Translations under genes and position numbers: made by a program
NCBI RefSeq assembly: GCF_001650025.1
Contig: NZ_LVVY01000126.1
Span: forward strand, 1-51,187
Direction: 5' to 3'
DNA from: Devosia elaeis
GTDB lineage: Bacteria; Pseudomonadota; Alphaproteobacteria; Rhizobiales; Devosiaceae
Length of the DNA stretch: 51,187 bases
Shown here: in pieces, positions 9,552 through 17,321 of the stretch
How positions within the stretch are numbered: the first letter of the stretch is position 1
How the letters are laid out: every line of letters begins with the position of its first letter
Notes under the pieces: model-generated
What the model was told of the DNA's origin: nothing
The model's input: only the letters and a program-made list of their open reading frames with translations
Database searches by the model: none

Positions 9552-10418
9552 ATGCTCGATATCGTAGGGCTCCTGCAGACTGAAAAGGACGCGTTCACGC
9601 GCTCCGAGCGGGCGCTGACCGAGATCGTGCTGAACGATGTCGAGAGCGTGCTCAAGATGTCCATCGTGGATCTGGCCGCCCAGGCCGAGGTCTCCCCGCC
9701 CACCGTCACCCGCTTCTGCCGTCGGCTGGGCTGCGATAGCTATGCCGATTTCAAGGTGCGCCTGGCCCAGTCCCGCTTCGTCGGCCAGCGCTATTTCGCG
9801 CCCGCGGCAGGGCCGTCCAGCGTCCCGGAGATCGCGCAGGGCGTGATCAACGGCATCCAGTCGATCATCTACGAGACCTTTGACAGCCTCGATTTCAAGG
9901 CCGTGGAACGGGCGGCCGAAAGCCTCGTCAAATCGAGTTTCGTCTTGTCCTTCGGCTCGGGCGGGGCTTCTTCCATGATGGCCGGTGAAATAGAAACGCG
10001 CCTGTTTCGGCTTGGCTTGAAAGTCGCCTCGACAGACGATCATCAGCTCCAACTCATGCGAGTCGCCGCCGCGCCCGCCGGCACGGTCATTGTCGCCTTT
10101 TCGCTCTCCGGCAATAATGCGCAATTGGCGAAGACGCTGGCCGTGGCCGGCGAATACGGCATAACCCGTATCGTGGCCACGCGGTCGGGCTCGATGGTTT
10201 CCGACAAGGCCGACATTCTCCTGCCGGTCAATTGGCACGAAAACTCCGACATCCTGCGCCCCACGCCCGGCCGCTACGCCTTTCTCGCAACCGTCGACGT
10301 GCTGTCCCAGACCGTCGCCACGCGCCTGGGGCCGTCCGCCATCTCCACCATGCGACGGATCAAGCATCAGCTCGTCGTCAATCGCGACGGCGACGATGCC
10401 CAGCCGCTGGGGGATTGA
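9552..10418 (+). CDS. MurR/RpiR-family transcriptional regulator
   Basis: The 288-residue protein has an RpiR helix-turn-helix (about 1-80, with SPPTVTRFCRRLGC) and a C-terminal SIS phosphosugar-binding domain (about 125-260, with FGSGGASSMMAGEIETRL and VAFSLSGNN). RpiR proteins usually sense phosphorylated sugars or amino sugars and often regulate the operon in which they lie. It is 29 bases after the ATPase gene and co-transcribed with it. Confidence 0.93.
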   Translation: MLDIVGLLQTEKDAFTRSERALTEIVLNDVESVLKMSIVDLAAQAEVSPPTVTRFCRRLGCDSYADFKVRLAQSRFVGQRYFAPAAGPSSVPEIAQGVINGIQSIIYETFDSLDFKAVERAAESLVKSSFVLSFGSGGASSMMAGEIETRLFRLGLKVASTDDHQLQLMRVAAAPAGTVIVAFSLSGNNAQLAKTLAVAGEYGITRIVATRSGSMVSDKADILLPVNWHENSDILRPTPGRYAFLATVDVLSQTVATRLGPSAISTMRRIKHQLVVNRDGDDAQPLGD

Positions 10419-10492
10419 TGGTCGATGCTTATCCACTCCGCCTTCGGGCAATGCCGCCGTTTGATAGTCACCGCTTGTTTTAGGATTTTGCC

Positions 10493-12502
10493 ATGCCGGC
10501 CTTTTCCCTCGTCACCACCTGGTCTCCCGCCGACGAGCACGAGCCCCTGGGCTACGGCATCGAGCTGACCAATGAGGGCGACACGCCCATTGCCAATTTC
10601 CAGCTCGGCTTTTCCGGGCCGGCCCGCATCGATCCGCATGCGACGCTGGAAAACGGCCGGCTGCTCAAGCGTCTCTCCAATCACACGCTGATCGCCCCGC
10701 CCGAGGGCTTCGTGCTGCAGCCGGGCCAGACCTGGACCGCCACCGCTCGCGGCCTTTCCTATGGCCTGCGCCATTGGAGTGACGGCGCCAATTCGGCCTA
10801 TGTGGTGCTCGATGACGGCGCCATCATCGCCATCCCGACGGCGCCCACCAGGGGCAAGGGCCACAATGCGCCCCTGCTCAAAGGTGCCGCGAAATTCCCC
10901 GTTCCGGCCAAGGCGCCGGTGGCGCATTCCATCATTCCCTGGCCCCGGCACGTGGCCACGACCGGCAATCGCATCGCCCCGCCCGGCTTCGATCTGAAAC
11001 CCCAAGGCGCGCTGGCCGGTGCCGCCGCCCAGGCCTTTGCCGATCTCACGGCCGAACTCTTTCCGCTCGAAGCCATCGTGCGGCCCGCGTCGGAGGCCGG
11101 CATGCCGGTGCATGTCGTCGAAAAAGCCGGTTTCGGTCCGGAGGCCTATGACATCGCCTTTGCCGAAAACAGTGCAACGGTTTCGGCCAGTACCCGCGCC
11201 GGCCTGTTCTATGGCCTGGTGACCCTGGGGCACATGCTGCGCGGCGCGCGGCTTCATCCGGGCACGTTCACCTTCCCCATCGGCGGGGTGATCAGCGACG
11301 AGCCCGGCTTTGCCTTCCGCGGCTCGCATCTCGATGTGGCGCGGCAATTCTATACCGGGGCGGAGGTCAGCCGGCTCATCCGCATTCTGGCCTGGAATAA
11401 GATGAACAAGTTCCACTGGCACCTGACCGAGGACGAGGCCTGGCGCCTGGAAATCGAGGCCTATCCGGCGCTGACCGAGATCGGGGCCTGGCGAGGCCAT
11501 GGCAAGGCCCTGCCGCCGCTGCTCGGTTCCGGTCCGCAGCCCACGGGCGGCTATTATTCCAAGGCGGTGGTGCGGGACATCGTCGCGCTGGCCGATGCGC
11601 TGTCCATCGCCATCATCCCCGAAGTGGACATGCCGGGCCATTTCTATGCCGCGCTTCAATCCGTCCCCGAATTGCGCGACCCTGATGAGAAGGGCGAGTA
11701 TCAATCGGTCCAGGGCTTCCCCAATAACAGCCTCAATCCGGCGCACGAGCCGGTCTATACCTTCATCGAGAAGGTGATCGACGAGACGCTGGAGCTCTTT
11801 CCCGCCGGCATCTTCCATCTCGGCGCCGACGAAGTGCCGCTGGCGGCCTGGTCCGGTTCGCCGCTGGCGCTCGACATGCTGGAAAAGATCGCCGGCCCCG
11901 AAATGCGCAGGAAGCATGAGGCGCAGTTCAACCAGCTCGGCAATCACCATGGGGCCGACGAAATCGAAGGCTCGCCCACTGCAATCCTGCAGGCCGAGTT
12001 CATCAGGCGGGTGCACAAATATATCGCCTCGAAAGGCGCCGTCACCGGCGGCTGGGAGGAGGCGGCGCATGGCGATGCGGTGGCCAAGGACAAGTCCTAT
12101 GTCATCGGCTGGCGCAATGTGGAGATCAATGCCGCCCTGGCCGAGCGCGGCTTCGATATCGTCGTCTCGCCGGGCCAGCGTTACTATCTCGACATGGCCA
12201 ATGGCGTGTCCTGGGCCGAGCCCGGCGCCGGCTGGGCCGGCTGGTCCGGCCCGCAGGAGACCTATGAATTCGAGGCGCGCGCGGGGTTTTCCGAAGAGGG
12301 CCTCAAACACCTGCTCGGCGTGCAGTCCTGCATCTGGTCCGAGAGCATGACCGACCGCGCCATTTTCGACCGCCTGGTCTTCCCACGCCTCTCCGCCGTC
12401 GCCGAAGCCGGCTGGACCCTGCCCGAACGCAAGAGCTGGGACCGCTTCAAGGCCTTGGTGGGGCTCATGCCGATCATGTACGGCCATTGGGCGGAGGACT
12501 GA
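10493..12502 (+). CDS. Beta-N-acetylhexosaminidase, GH20, cytoplasmic
   Basis: The 669-residue enzyme has no signal peptide, so it acts in the cytoplasm on imported oligosaccharides. An N-terminal carbohydrate-binding-like region and GH20b domain (about 1-270) precede the TIM barrel, which has SHLDVARQFY, NKMNKFHWHLTEDEAWRLEI and the catalytic pair Asp446-Glu447 in HLGADEVP. The usual GH20 motif is H-x-G-G-D-E; here the second Gly is Ala. The C-terminal WSESMT...FPRLSAVAEAGW segment is also typical. As last gene of the operon it would release terminal GlcNAc or GalNAc from the transported substrate. Confidence 0.93.
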   Translation: MPAFSLVTTWSPADEHEPLGYGIELTNEGDTPIANFQLGFSGPARIDPHATLENGRLLKRLSNHTLIAPPEGFVLQPGQTWTATARGLSYGLRHWSDGANSAYVVLDDGAIIAIPTAPTRGKGHNAPLLKGAAKFPVPAKAPVAHSIIPWPRHVATTGNRIAPPGFDLKPQGALAGAAAQAFADLTAELFPLEAIVRPASEAGMPVHVVEKAGFGPEAYDIAFAENSATVSASTRAGLFYGLVTLGHMLRGARLHPGTFTFPIGGVISDEPGFAFRGSHLDVARQFYTGAEVSRLIRILAWNKMNKFHWHLTEDEAWRLEIEAYPALTEIGAWRGHGKALPPLLGSGPQPTGGYYSKAVVRDIVALADALSIAIIPEVDMPGHFYAALQSVPELRDPDEKGEYQSVQGFPNNSLNPAHEPVYTFIEKVIDETLELFPAGIFHLGADEVPLAAWSGSPLALDMLEKIAGPEMRRKHEAQFNQLGNHHGADEIEGSPTAILQAEFIRRVHKYIASKGAVTGGWEEAAHGDAVAKDKSYVIGWRNVEINAALAERGFDIVVSPGQRYYLDMANGVSWAEPGAGWAGWSGPQETYEFEARAGFSEEGLKHLLGVQSCIWSESMTDRAIFDRLVFPRLSAVAEAGWTLPERKSWDRFKALVGLMPIMYGHWAED

Positions 12503-12534
12503 GCCGCCGCCCCGGCTTCGGCATCGCGGCAGGA

Positions 12535-12852
12535 TCAATGATGGGCATGGTGCTCGGCATTGCGCTTGCGCGTCGCGGCCGCCTTCTTGGCCGAGGCGGA
12601 GCGCTCCGCGGCAGAGCGGCTGGCCGAAGCCTCGCCGCCTTTCCTGCCGCCCTTATGCGCGGCGGGATGGCCCGTATCCTTGCCGCGGCCGGAACCGGAT
12701 TTCTTGCCGCCGCCATCGTCCTTGTTCACGGTCGCCCAGGCCCGGCGCTCGGCTTCCTTGTGGGAGACGCCGCGATCCTCATAGCCTTCCTCGATATGTT
12801 CGGCCTTCCGCTTCTGCTTGTCCGTATAGGCGCTCTTGTCACCCTGGGGCAT
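12535..12852 (-). CDS. Small basic Lys/Gly/Ala-rich protein (stress/plasmid-stabilisation-like)
   Basis: The start is placed at the ATG at 12852, which has AAGGAGAAG in good position; a longer reading frame exists upstream but lacks this signal. The 105-residue product begins MPQGDKSAYTDKQKRKAEHI, with a YTDKQKRKAEHIEEGYEDRG segment followed by EAERRAWATVNK. The rest is a low-complexity Lys/Gly/Ser/Ala tail ending in His-rich HHAHH. Similar proteins are annotated as plasmid stabilisation proteins in alphaproteobacteria, but no function is shown. The disordered, positively charged tail suggests nucleic-acid binding (inference). Confidence 0.78.
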   Translation of the reverse strand: MPQGDKSAYTDKQKRKAEHIEEGYEDRGVSHKEAERRAWATVNKDDGGGKKSGSGRGKDTGHPAAHKGGRKGGEASASRSAAERSASAKKAAATRKRNAEHHAHH

Positions 12853-13030
12853 GGTTCTTCTCCTTGAGACGGGGGCGCGGCGCGGATGGGACAGGAGCCT
12901 GGACCTGGTTGAAAGGCTGGAGCGGGAAACCGAAAAAACCGTCTCCATGCTCTATACCATCGCGTCCGGTTGACACACGCCGGCCTGTGCGGTGAACGGC
13001 GCGACGCCCGGGCGGTTGCGGAAAGGCCGA

Positions 13031-13606
13031 TCACAAAGCTTTTCGTTCCGGTGAAAGGGGCTTGCTGAGAAAGGGCGAGCCCGCCAGCACGAAGCGCCAT
13101 GGCGTCTCCATCCCCTTGGTGATGCCGATACGCGGGCCGGTGGCGATCGGATGGCTGTCATCGGCCGGGCGGACCAGGAAGGGCGGCCGATCCAGGGCCA
13201 GACCATTATGATCGAGGTTGATGCCCAGGGCCTGCGCCAGCTTGCCCGGACCCGAGCAGAGCTGCTTTTCCACCACGCCGCCGCGCCGCTCATGCATGCG
13301 CGGCAAGCCTGCCTGCGGCTCCAGCGCCCGGATCAGCACGGCGCTGCCGGGGCGGCAGACGAAGTTGAGGCAGAAATGAATGCCGTAAATCTTGTAGACA
13401 TAGGCGTGACCCGGCGGGCCGAACATCACCGCATTGCGCGGCGTCGGGCCGCGGAAACTGTGGGAGGCCGGGTCGGCCTCGTCATAGGCCTCCACTTCGA
13501 CGATGCGGCCGCCCACGCCGTCAAAGGCGAGAAAGGCCCCGATCAGGTCGCGCGAAACATCGAGGACGGGACGGTCGAAGAAGGGTCGGTCGAGCATGGC
13601 CGCCAT
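13031..13606 (-). CDS. DNA-3-methyladenine glycosylase (AAG/MPG family)
   Basis: The product is about 191 residues, normal for bacterial AAG. RIVEVEAYDEADPASHSFRG, the RNAVMFGPPGHAYVYKIYG block and the conserved CLNFVC segment match the family. The enzyme flips out alkylated purines and cuts the glycosidic bond to start base excision repair. Two starts are possible (13606 giving MAAMLDRP, or 13597 giving MLDRP) and neither has a strong ribosome-binding site. The gene is divergent from the beta-lactamase gene 48 bases away. Confidence 0.92.
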   Translation of the reverse strand: MAAMLDRPFFDRPVLDVSRDLIGAFLAFDGVGGRIVEVEAYDEADPASHSFRGPTPRNAVMFGPPGHAYVYKIYGIHFCLNFVCRPGSAVLIRALEPQAGLPRMHERRGGVVEKQLCSGPGKLAQALGINLDHNGLALDRPPFLVRPADDSHPIATGPRIGITKGMETPWRFVLAGSPFLSKPLSPERKAL

Positions 13607-13654
13607 TTGGCCTGAATCGGGAGCGATGGGAAATGGAATAGGGGAGGGACATCC

Positions 13655-14470
13655 ATGCTGCCGAAAATCCTTGCCGTCGCCGGCGCGCTCATGCTGGTGC
13701 TGCTCGCCGCCATTCCGGCCCAGGCCGGCGTCATCTGCACGCTTCTGGCCGACCCGGAAAGCCGTGTCGTGCTGCTGGCCGAGGGCGATTGCGAGACCCG
13801 GGTGACGCCGGCCTCCACCTTCAAGCTGCCGCTGGCGATCATGGCCTTCGATGCCGGCATCGTCACCTCCGCGCGGGAGCCCAAATTGCCCTTCAAGCAA
13901 GGCTATCCCGATTGGATCGCCTCCTGGCGGCAGGATACAGACCCCACCATGTGGATGCACAATTCCAATGTCTGGTATTCGCAGCGCCTGACCGAACAGC
14001 TCGGCGCCGAAAAGCTGGCGGCCTATGCCCGCAGCTTCAACTACGGCAATGCCGACTTTTCCGGCGATCCGGGCCGCGACAACGGCCTCGAACGCTCCTG
14101 GATTTCCTCCTCGCTCCGGATTTCCCCGCTCGAACAGGCCGGTTTCCTCGCCGCGCTCATCCAGGGGCAATTGCCGGTCTCGTCCCGGGCCGCCAGCGGC
14201 GCTCTCGGCCTGCTGGAAAGCCCGCGCGACGCCGATGGCTGGCAAATCCACGGCAAGACCGGCTCCGCCTATCCGCGCAATGCCGATTACAGCTTCGATT
14301 ATGCCCGCGGCTGGGGCTGGTATGTCGGCTGGGCCGAAAAGGCCGGGCAACGCGTGGTCTTCGTGCGGCTCAGCCAGGACGAGCGGCGCCACGACATCTC
14401 CGGCGGCCTGCGGGCCCGGGACGCGATCATTGCCGAATGGGCGGACATCGCCGCCCGGGCCGGTCTCTGA
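13655..14470 (+). CDS. Class D (OXA-type) beta-lactamase
   Basis: The 271-residue protein has a signal peptide (residues 1-24, cleavage after AQA) and all the class D active-site elements in order: S54-T-F-K57 (nucleophile and the lysine that is carboxylated in the family), S104-N-V106, Y130-G-N132, K201-T-G203 and a WYVGW motif near 225. It is therefore probably an active periplasmic serine beta-lactamase that hydrolyses the beta-lactam ring. GGGGAGGG precedes the ATG. There is no integron, insertion sequence or regulator beside it, so it looks like an intrinsic chromosomal gene. The substrate range cannot be read from the sequence. Confidence 0.93.
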   Translation: MLPKILAVAGALMLVLLAAIPAQAGVICTLLADPESRVVLLAEGDCETRVTPASTFKLPLAIMAFDAGIVTSAREPKLPFKQGYPDWIASWRQDTDPTMWMHNSNVWYSQRLTEQLGAEKLAAYARSFNYGNADFSGDPGRDNGLERSWISSSLRISPLEQAGFLAALIQGQLPVSSRAASGALGLLESPRDADGWQIHGKTGSAYPRNADYSFDYARGWGWYVGWAEKAGQRVVFVRLSQDERRHDISGGLRARDAIIAEWADIAARAGL

Positions 14471-14567
14471 CTGGAGCCGATTGTCGAACAAAGCCTTCGC
14501 CATTGGTCGCTTTTTGACAACCCTGGGCCGGACTACATCCAGGGCAACAGTTTCAGAGGAGGTCGTC

Positions 14568-15491
14568 ATGATCGACACATCCATCCAGACCAATGTTCGC
14601 TCCCAGCCCGTCCTGCCGCTGACCACCGCGCTCGGCCCCGTTCACCTGGCCGTCACCGACCGCGCCAGGGCCCTCGCCATCTGGCAGGACGTGGTGGGCC
14701 TCGACCTGATCGCCGAAAATGGCAATGCCCTGGCCATGGGCGCCGGGGGCAAGGTGCTCATCGTGCTCGAAACCGGCGCCAAGGGTCCGGTCGTTCCGCG
14801 CACGATCGGGCTCTATCACGTCGCCATCCACGTGCCGCACCGCGCCGACCTGGCGCAGATGGCGGTCCGGGCCCTGCAGCGCAATGTCCGCATCTCGCCC
14901 ACCGACCACCTGGTCTCCGAAGCCATCTATCTGTGGGACCTGGACGGCAACGGTATCGAGATCACCTTCGAAACGCCCTGGCGCGGCACGCTGGGCGACC
15001 CCGACAAGGGCGAGACCTATGCGGTGACCGCCGAAGGCAAGCCGCATTCGGGCCGCGACCCCATCGATCTCGACGGGCTCCTGGCCGAGCTGGGCGAGAA
15101 CCCGGTTCTGGCCGCCCGCATGCCCGCCGGCACCCGCATCGGCCATGTCCATGTGCATGTGAACGACCTGGACAGGGCGATGGACTTCTATCGCGACGTG
15201 CTGGGCTTTGCCGGGTTCCTGCTGATCCAGTCCTTCGGCATGGGCGATGTGGGGCTCGACTACATGCCCCATACGCTGGCCTTCAACATCTGGTCCGGCC
15301 CCGATGCCGGCCTGTCGCCGGCCGGCGCCGCGGGCCTGCGCTTCTTCACCATAGTCCTGCCCGATGCCGAAAGCCTCGCGGCCCTCAGGACCCGGCTCGA
15401 ACAGGCCCATGCGCCGGTCGAGGTGGTCGGCAACGATCTCCAGACCCGCGACCCCTTCGGCAACAGGATCCGCCTCGAACTGGCGGCCTGA
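14568..15491 (+). CDS. VOC-family (glyoxalase/extradiol dioxygenase-like) protein, CatE-like
   Basis: The 307-residue protein contains two tandem vicinal-oxygen-chelate modules. The first (about 20-125) has LGPVHLAVTDRARALAIW and LWDLDGNGIEITFE; the second (about 185-300) has IGHVHVHVNDLDRAMDFYRD and DPFGNRIRLEL. The architecture matches CatE/YfiE-type metal-dependent ring-cleaving dioxygenases, though related proteins have other chemistries. The ATG at 14568 follows GAGGAGG at ideal distance; the reading frame continues upstream over the beta-lactamase gene and that part is spurious. Confidence 0.85.
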   Translation: MIDTSIQTNVRSQPVLPLTTALGPVHLAVTDRARALAIWQDVVGLDLIAENGNALAMGAGGKVLIVLETGAKGPVVPRTIGLYHVAIHVPHRADLAQMAVRALQRNVRISPTDHLVSEAIYLWDLDGNGIEITFETPWRGTLGDPDKGETYAVTAEGKPHSGRDPIDLDGLLAELGENPVLAARMPAGTRIGHVHVHVNDLDRAMDFYRDVLGFAGFLLIQSFGMGDVGLDYMPHTLAFNIWSGPDAGLSPAGAAGLRFFTIVLPDAESLAALRTRLEQAHAPVEVVGNDLQTRDPFGNRIRLELAA

Positions 15492-15554
15492 ACCTTTACA
15501 TGCGCCGCTTCGCCGTCGATTGTGTCGGCGAACGGCACCCTGGCGGAGGACTAA

Positions 15555-16097
15555 ATGCAAGGCCCTGAAGAGCTTATCCGGTTCTGGTTCGTCGAGCATG
15601 GCTATGACGACTGGTTCAGCGGCGATGCGGCATTCGACGCCAAATGCAACCGCTTCGCCGAATTGCATGCGCAGGTGGCCCGGGGCGAGGCCTGGGCCTG
15701 GCGCGAAACGCCGGAGGGCCGGCTGGCCGAACTGATCCTGCTCGATCAATTCTCCCGGCAATTGCATCGCGGCCGTCCCGAGGCCTTCGCCCAGGACAAG
15801 ATGGCTCTGGCGCTGGCCCAGGAAGCGGTCGCTGGCGGGCACGACATGGCCGTCGAGCAGGGATGGGCGATGTTCTTCTACATGCCCTACATGCATGCCG
15901 AATCCCTGGTGATCCAGGACGAGGGGGTCAAGCTCTTCGCGGCCATGGGCAATGAAAACGCGCTGCAATACATGATCGATCACCGCGATACCATCGCCCG
16001 CTTCGGCCGCTTTCCCTTTCGCAACCAGGCCCTGGGCCGCCAGAGCACGCCGGAAGAACTGGCCTATATGCAGCAGCAGGACGGCCGGGCCTTCTAG
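15555..16097 (+). CDS. DUF924 family protein
   Basis: The 180-residue protein matches the DUF924 family: the start MQGPEELIRFWF, the LILLDQFSRQLHRG segment near residue 60, MFFYMPYMHAES near 115 and the C-terminal GRFPFRN. The fold is an all-helical TPR-like bundle. The family is widespread in proteobacteria with no known biochemical role. It ends the plus-strand set before the long repeat region. Confidence 0.9.
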   Translation: MQGPEELIRFWFVEHGYDDWFSGDAAFDAKCNRFAELHAQVARGEAWAWRETPEGRLAELILLDQFSRQLHRGRPEAFAQDKMALALAQEAVAGGHDMAVEQGWAMFFYMPYMHAESLVIQDEGVKLFAAMGNENALQYMIDHRDTIARFGRFPFRNQALGRQSTPEELAYMQQQDGRAF

Positions 16098-16136
16098 ACG
16101 GCATTATGCTCCTCCCTCGCGCGGGCGTGGCTTTGC

Positions 16137-16246
16137 GCCGGCCGGCATAAAAACCTCCGGGTTTGAAACGTCGATGGAAGCCCCGAGACGGATTCCGCCT
16201 CAGAATATAAAAACGAGACGCAATCCGCCTCGGGGCGCCGGGATTT
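16137..16246. repeat. Dispersed repeat, copy 2 (inverted relative to copy 1 at 1-109)
   Basis: The reverse complement of this stretch matches the first ~103 bases of the window with few differences. The second palindrome is imperfect here (GAGACGG/CCGCCTC) but perfect in copy 1. The copy lies about 40 bases after the DUF924 stop. Confidence 0.85.
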
Positions 16247-16429
16247 CCGGCAGGGGGTTTCCTAGGGCCGGCTCTCACCGGAATTTCCCATCCCCGGACC
16301 CAGCCTCCGTTAACGATGCAGAGGCCTCCCGACTGTCGCCGGGCGGTTGATCGTTGCAACCCCATCTCCACCCGGCTGATGAGGGGAGGATAATATGGGG
16401 TGATGGGGCGGGGATAAGTTTTCCGGGAA

Positions 16430-17070
16430 GGCGCGATGCAGCACCCTCCCCCTTGCGGGCTTCCCGCTGGCCGCAGGCAAATTCGCTCCAGTGGAGCGAA
16501 TTTAAGCGGGAAGGCCATGAGAGCTATGCTCGAATGGCTGGCTGGGGTGGGGGATGGGCGGCAGGGTGTTGATTTCTAACGCTCGTGCGTGGGAGCACCC
16601 CCTCCTAGCTTCGCTAGGCCTTACGGCCAAGCTGCGCTACCTCCCCCATCGAGGGGGAGGTGGGGGTTCGGCGCTTGGGGCGAGCTCCCCCGCCATTCGC
16701 GCGTTGCGCTCATGGCCTTCTCGCCTCAAATCTCTCCGCCGGAGAGATTTGCCCTGCGGGGCGGCTCGAAGCCCCTCATCCGGCCCTTCGGGCCACCTTC
16801 TCCCCGAGGGGGAGAAGAATTGGTGCGGCGTTTGCCCTTATTCCTCTCCCCCTCGGGGAGAGGGTGGATCGGGCGCAGCCCGAGACGGGTGAGGGGGACG
16901 GGCGGCAGGGTGTTTGATTTCTAACGCCACTGCTCGCCGACACCCCCTCCCAGCTTCGCTAGGCCTGTCGGCCAAGCTGCGCTCCGCCATTCGCGCGTTG
17001 CGCTCATGGCCTTCTCGCCTCAAATCTCTCCACTGGAGAGATTTGCCCTGCGGGGCTGGCTCGAAGTCCG
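16430..17070. repeat. Cluster of palindromic intergenic repeats (no gene)
   Basis: The gene-free stretch 16098-17115 is mostly repeats. A 72-base unit at 16691-16762 recurs at 16985-17056 with about two differences; a diverged, inverted third copy lies around 16470-16540. Each has a long central palindrome: AAATTCGCTCCA/TGGAGCGAATTT (16479-16503), AAATCTCTCC/GGAGAGATTT (16728-16750) and AAATCTCTCCA/TGGAGAGATTT (17022-17044). A second unit (about 16558-16643 and 16901-16984) alternates with the first. Short reading frames here are products of the repeats and not genes. Confidence 0.8.
16772..16896. repeat. Dispersed repeat module, partner at 44638-44765
   Basis: The order CCCCTCATCCGG, then CCACCTTCTCCCCGAGGG, a short variable spacer, then TTATTCCTCTCCCCCTCGGG and GAGACGGGTGAGGG also occurs, inverted, at 44638-44765. 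The module contains two hairpins of the CCCTCGGGG/CCCCGAGGG type. It lies inside the repeat cluster. Confidence 0.75.
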
Positions 17071-17115
17071 CAACTCTTCCCCCTACGCGCCGTTGTTCTT
17101 GAAAGGAGATTTCCC

Positions 17116-17292
17116 ATGGAGACAATCGGTCCCGGCCTCTGGCTCATCGCCCTCACCGTCGGCGTCGTCATCCTCGCCGCAGCGGCCATCTACGGCATCA
17201 TGCGCAACCGCAGCCGCACGCTCTCCGAGCGCGTCACCACCGAGGTCGAAACCAGGCGCGAATATGAACGCGAGGACAGGGACGAAAAATGA
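17116..17292 (+). CDS. Small single-pass membrane protein, 58 residues, function unknown
   Basis: An ATG with a very strong ribosome-binding site (AAAGGAGAT at 17103-17110, 5 bases upstream) opens a 58-codon frame ending in TGA. The product starts METIGPGLWLIALTVGVVIL. A single hydrophobic segment (about 7-28) is followed by a charged tail rich in Arg and Glu (RNRSRTLSERV, then REYEREDRDEK). A terminator-like hairpin follows at once. No family is recognised; the N-out/C-in topology suggested by the basic tail is inference. Confidence 0.7.
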   Translation: METIGPGLWLIALTVGVVILAAAAIYGIMRNRSRTLSERVTTEVETRREYEREDRDEK

Positions 17293-17294
17293 AT

Positions 17295-17321
17295 GAGGGC
17301 GCCCTGAGGCGCCCTCTTCTT
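17295..17321. terminator. Bidirectional terminator
   Basis: GAGGGCGCC-CTGA-GGCGCCCTC (17295-17316) is followed by TTCTT. It separates the small membrane protein gene from the convergent ABC exporter gene. Confidence 0.7.

Noticed and set aside
10367..12538. A 723-codon frame opposite to the GH20 gene
   Set aside because: It shows no family motifs and mirrors the codon bias of the real gene on the other strand.
14514..14539. TTGACA followed by TACATC before the VOC gene
   Set aside because: The spacer is only 14 bases, too short for a normal sigma70 promoter.
16430..17070. CRISPR-like array
   Set aside because: The repeats are unevenly spaced, occur in both orientations and have no uniform spacers; no cas genes are present.
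16554..17102. Several short frames of 60-110 codons in the repeat cluster
   Set aside because: Their translations (PRGGEE-, PSGRGWI-type) come from the palindromic repeats and have no independent coding evidence.
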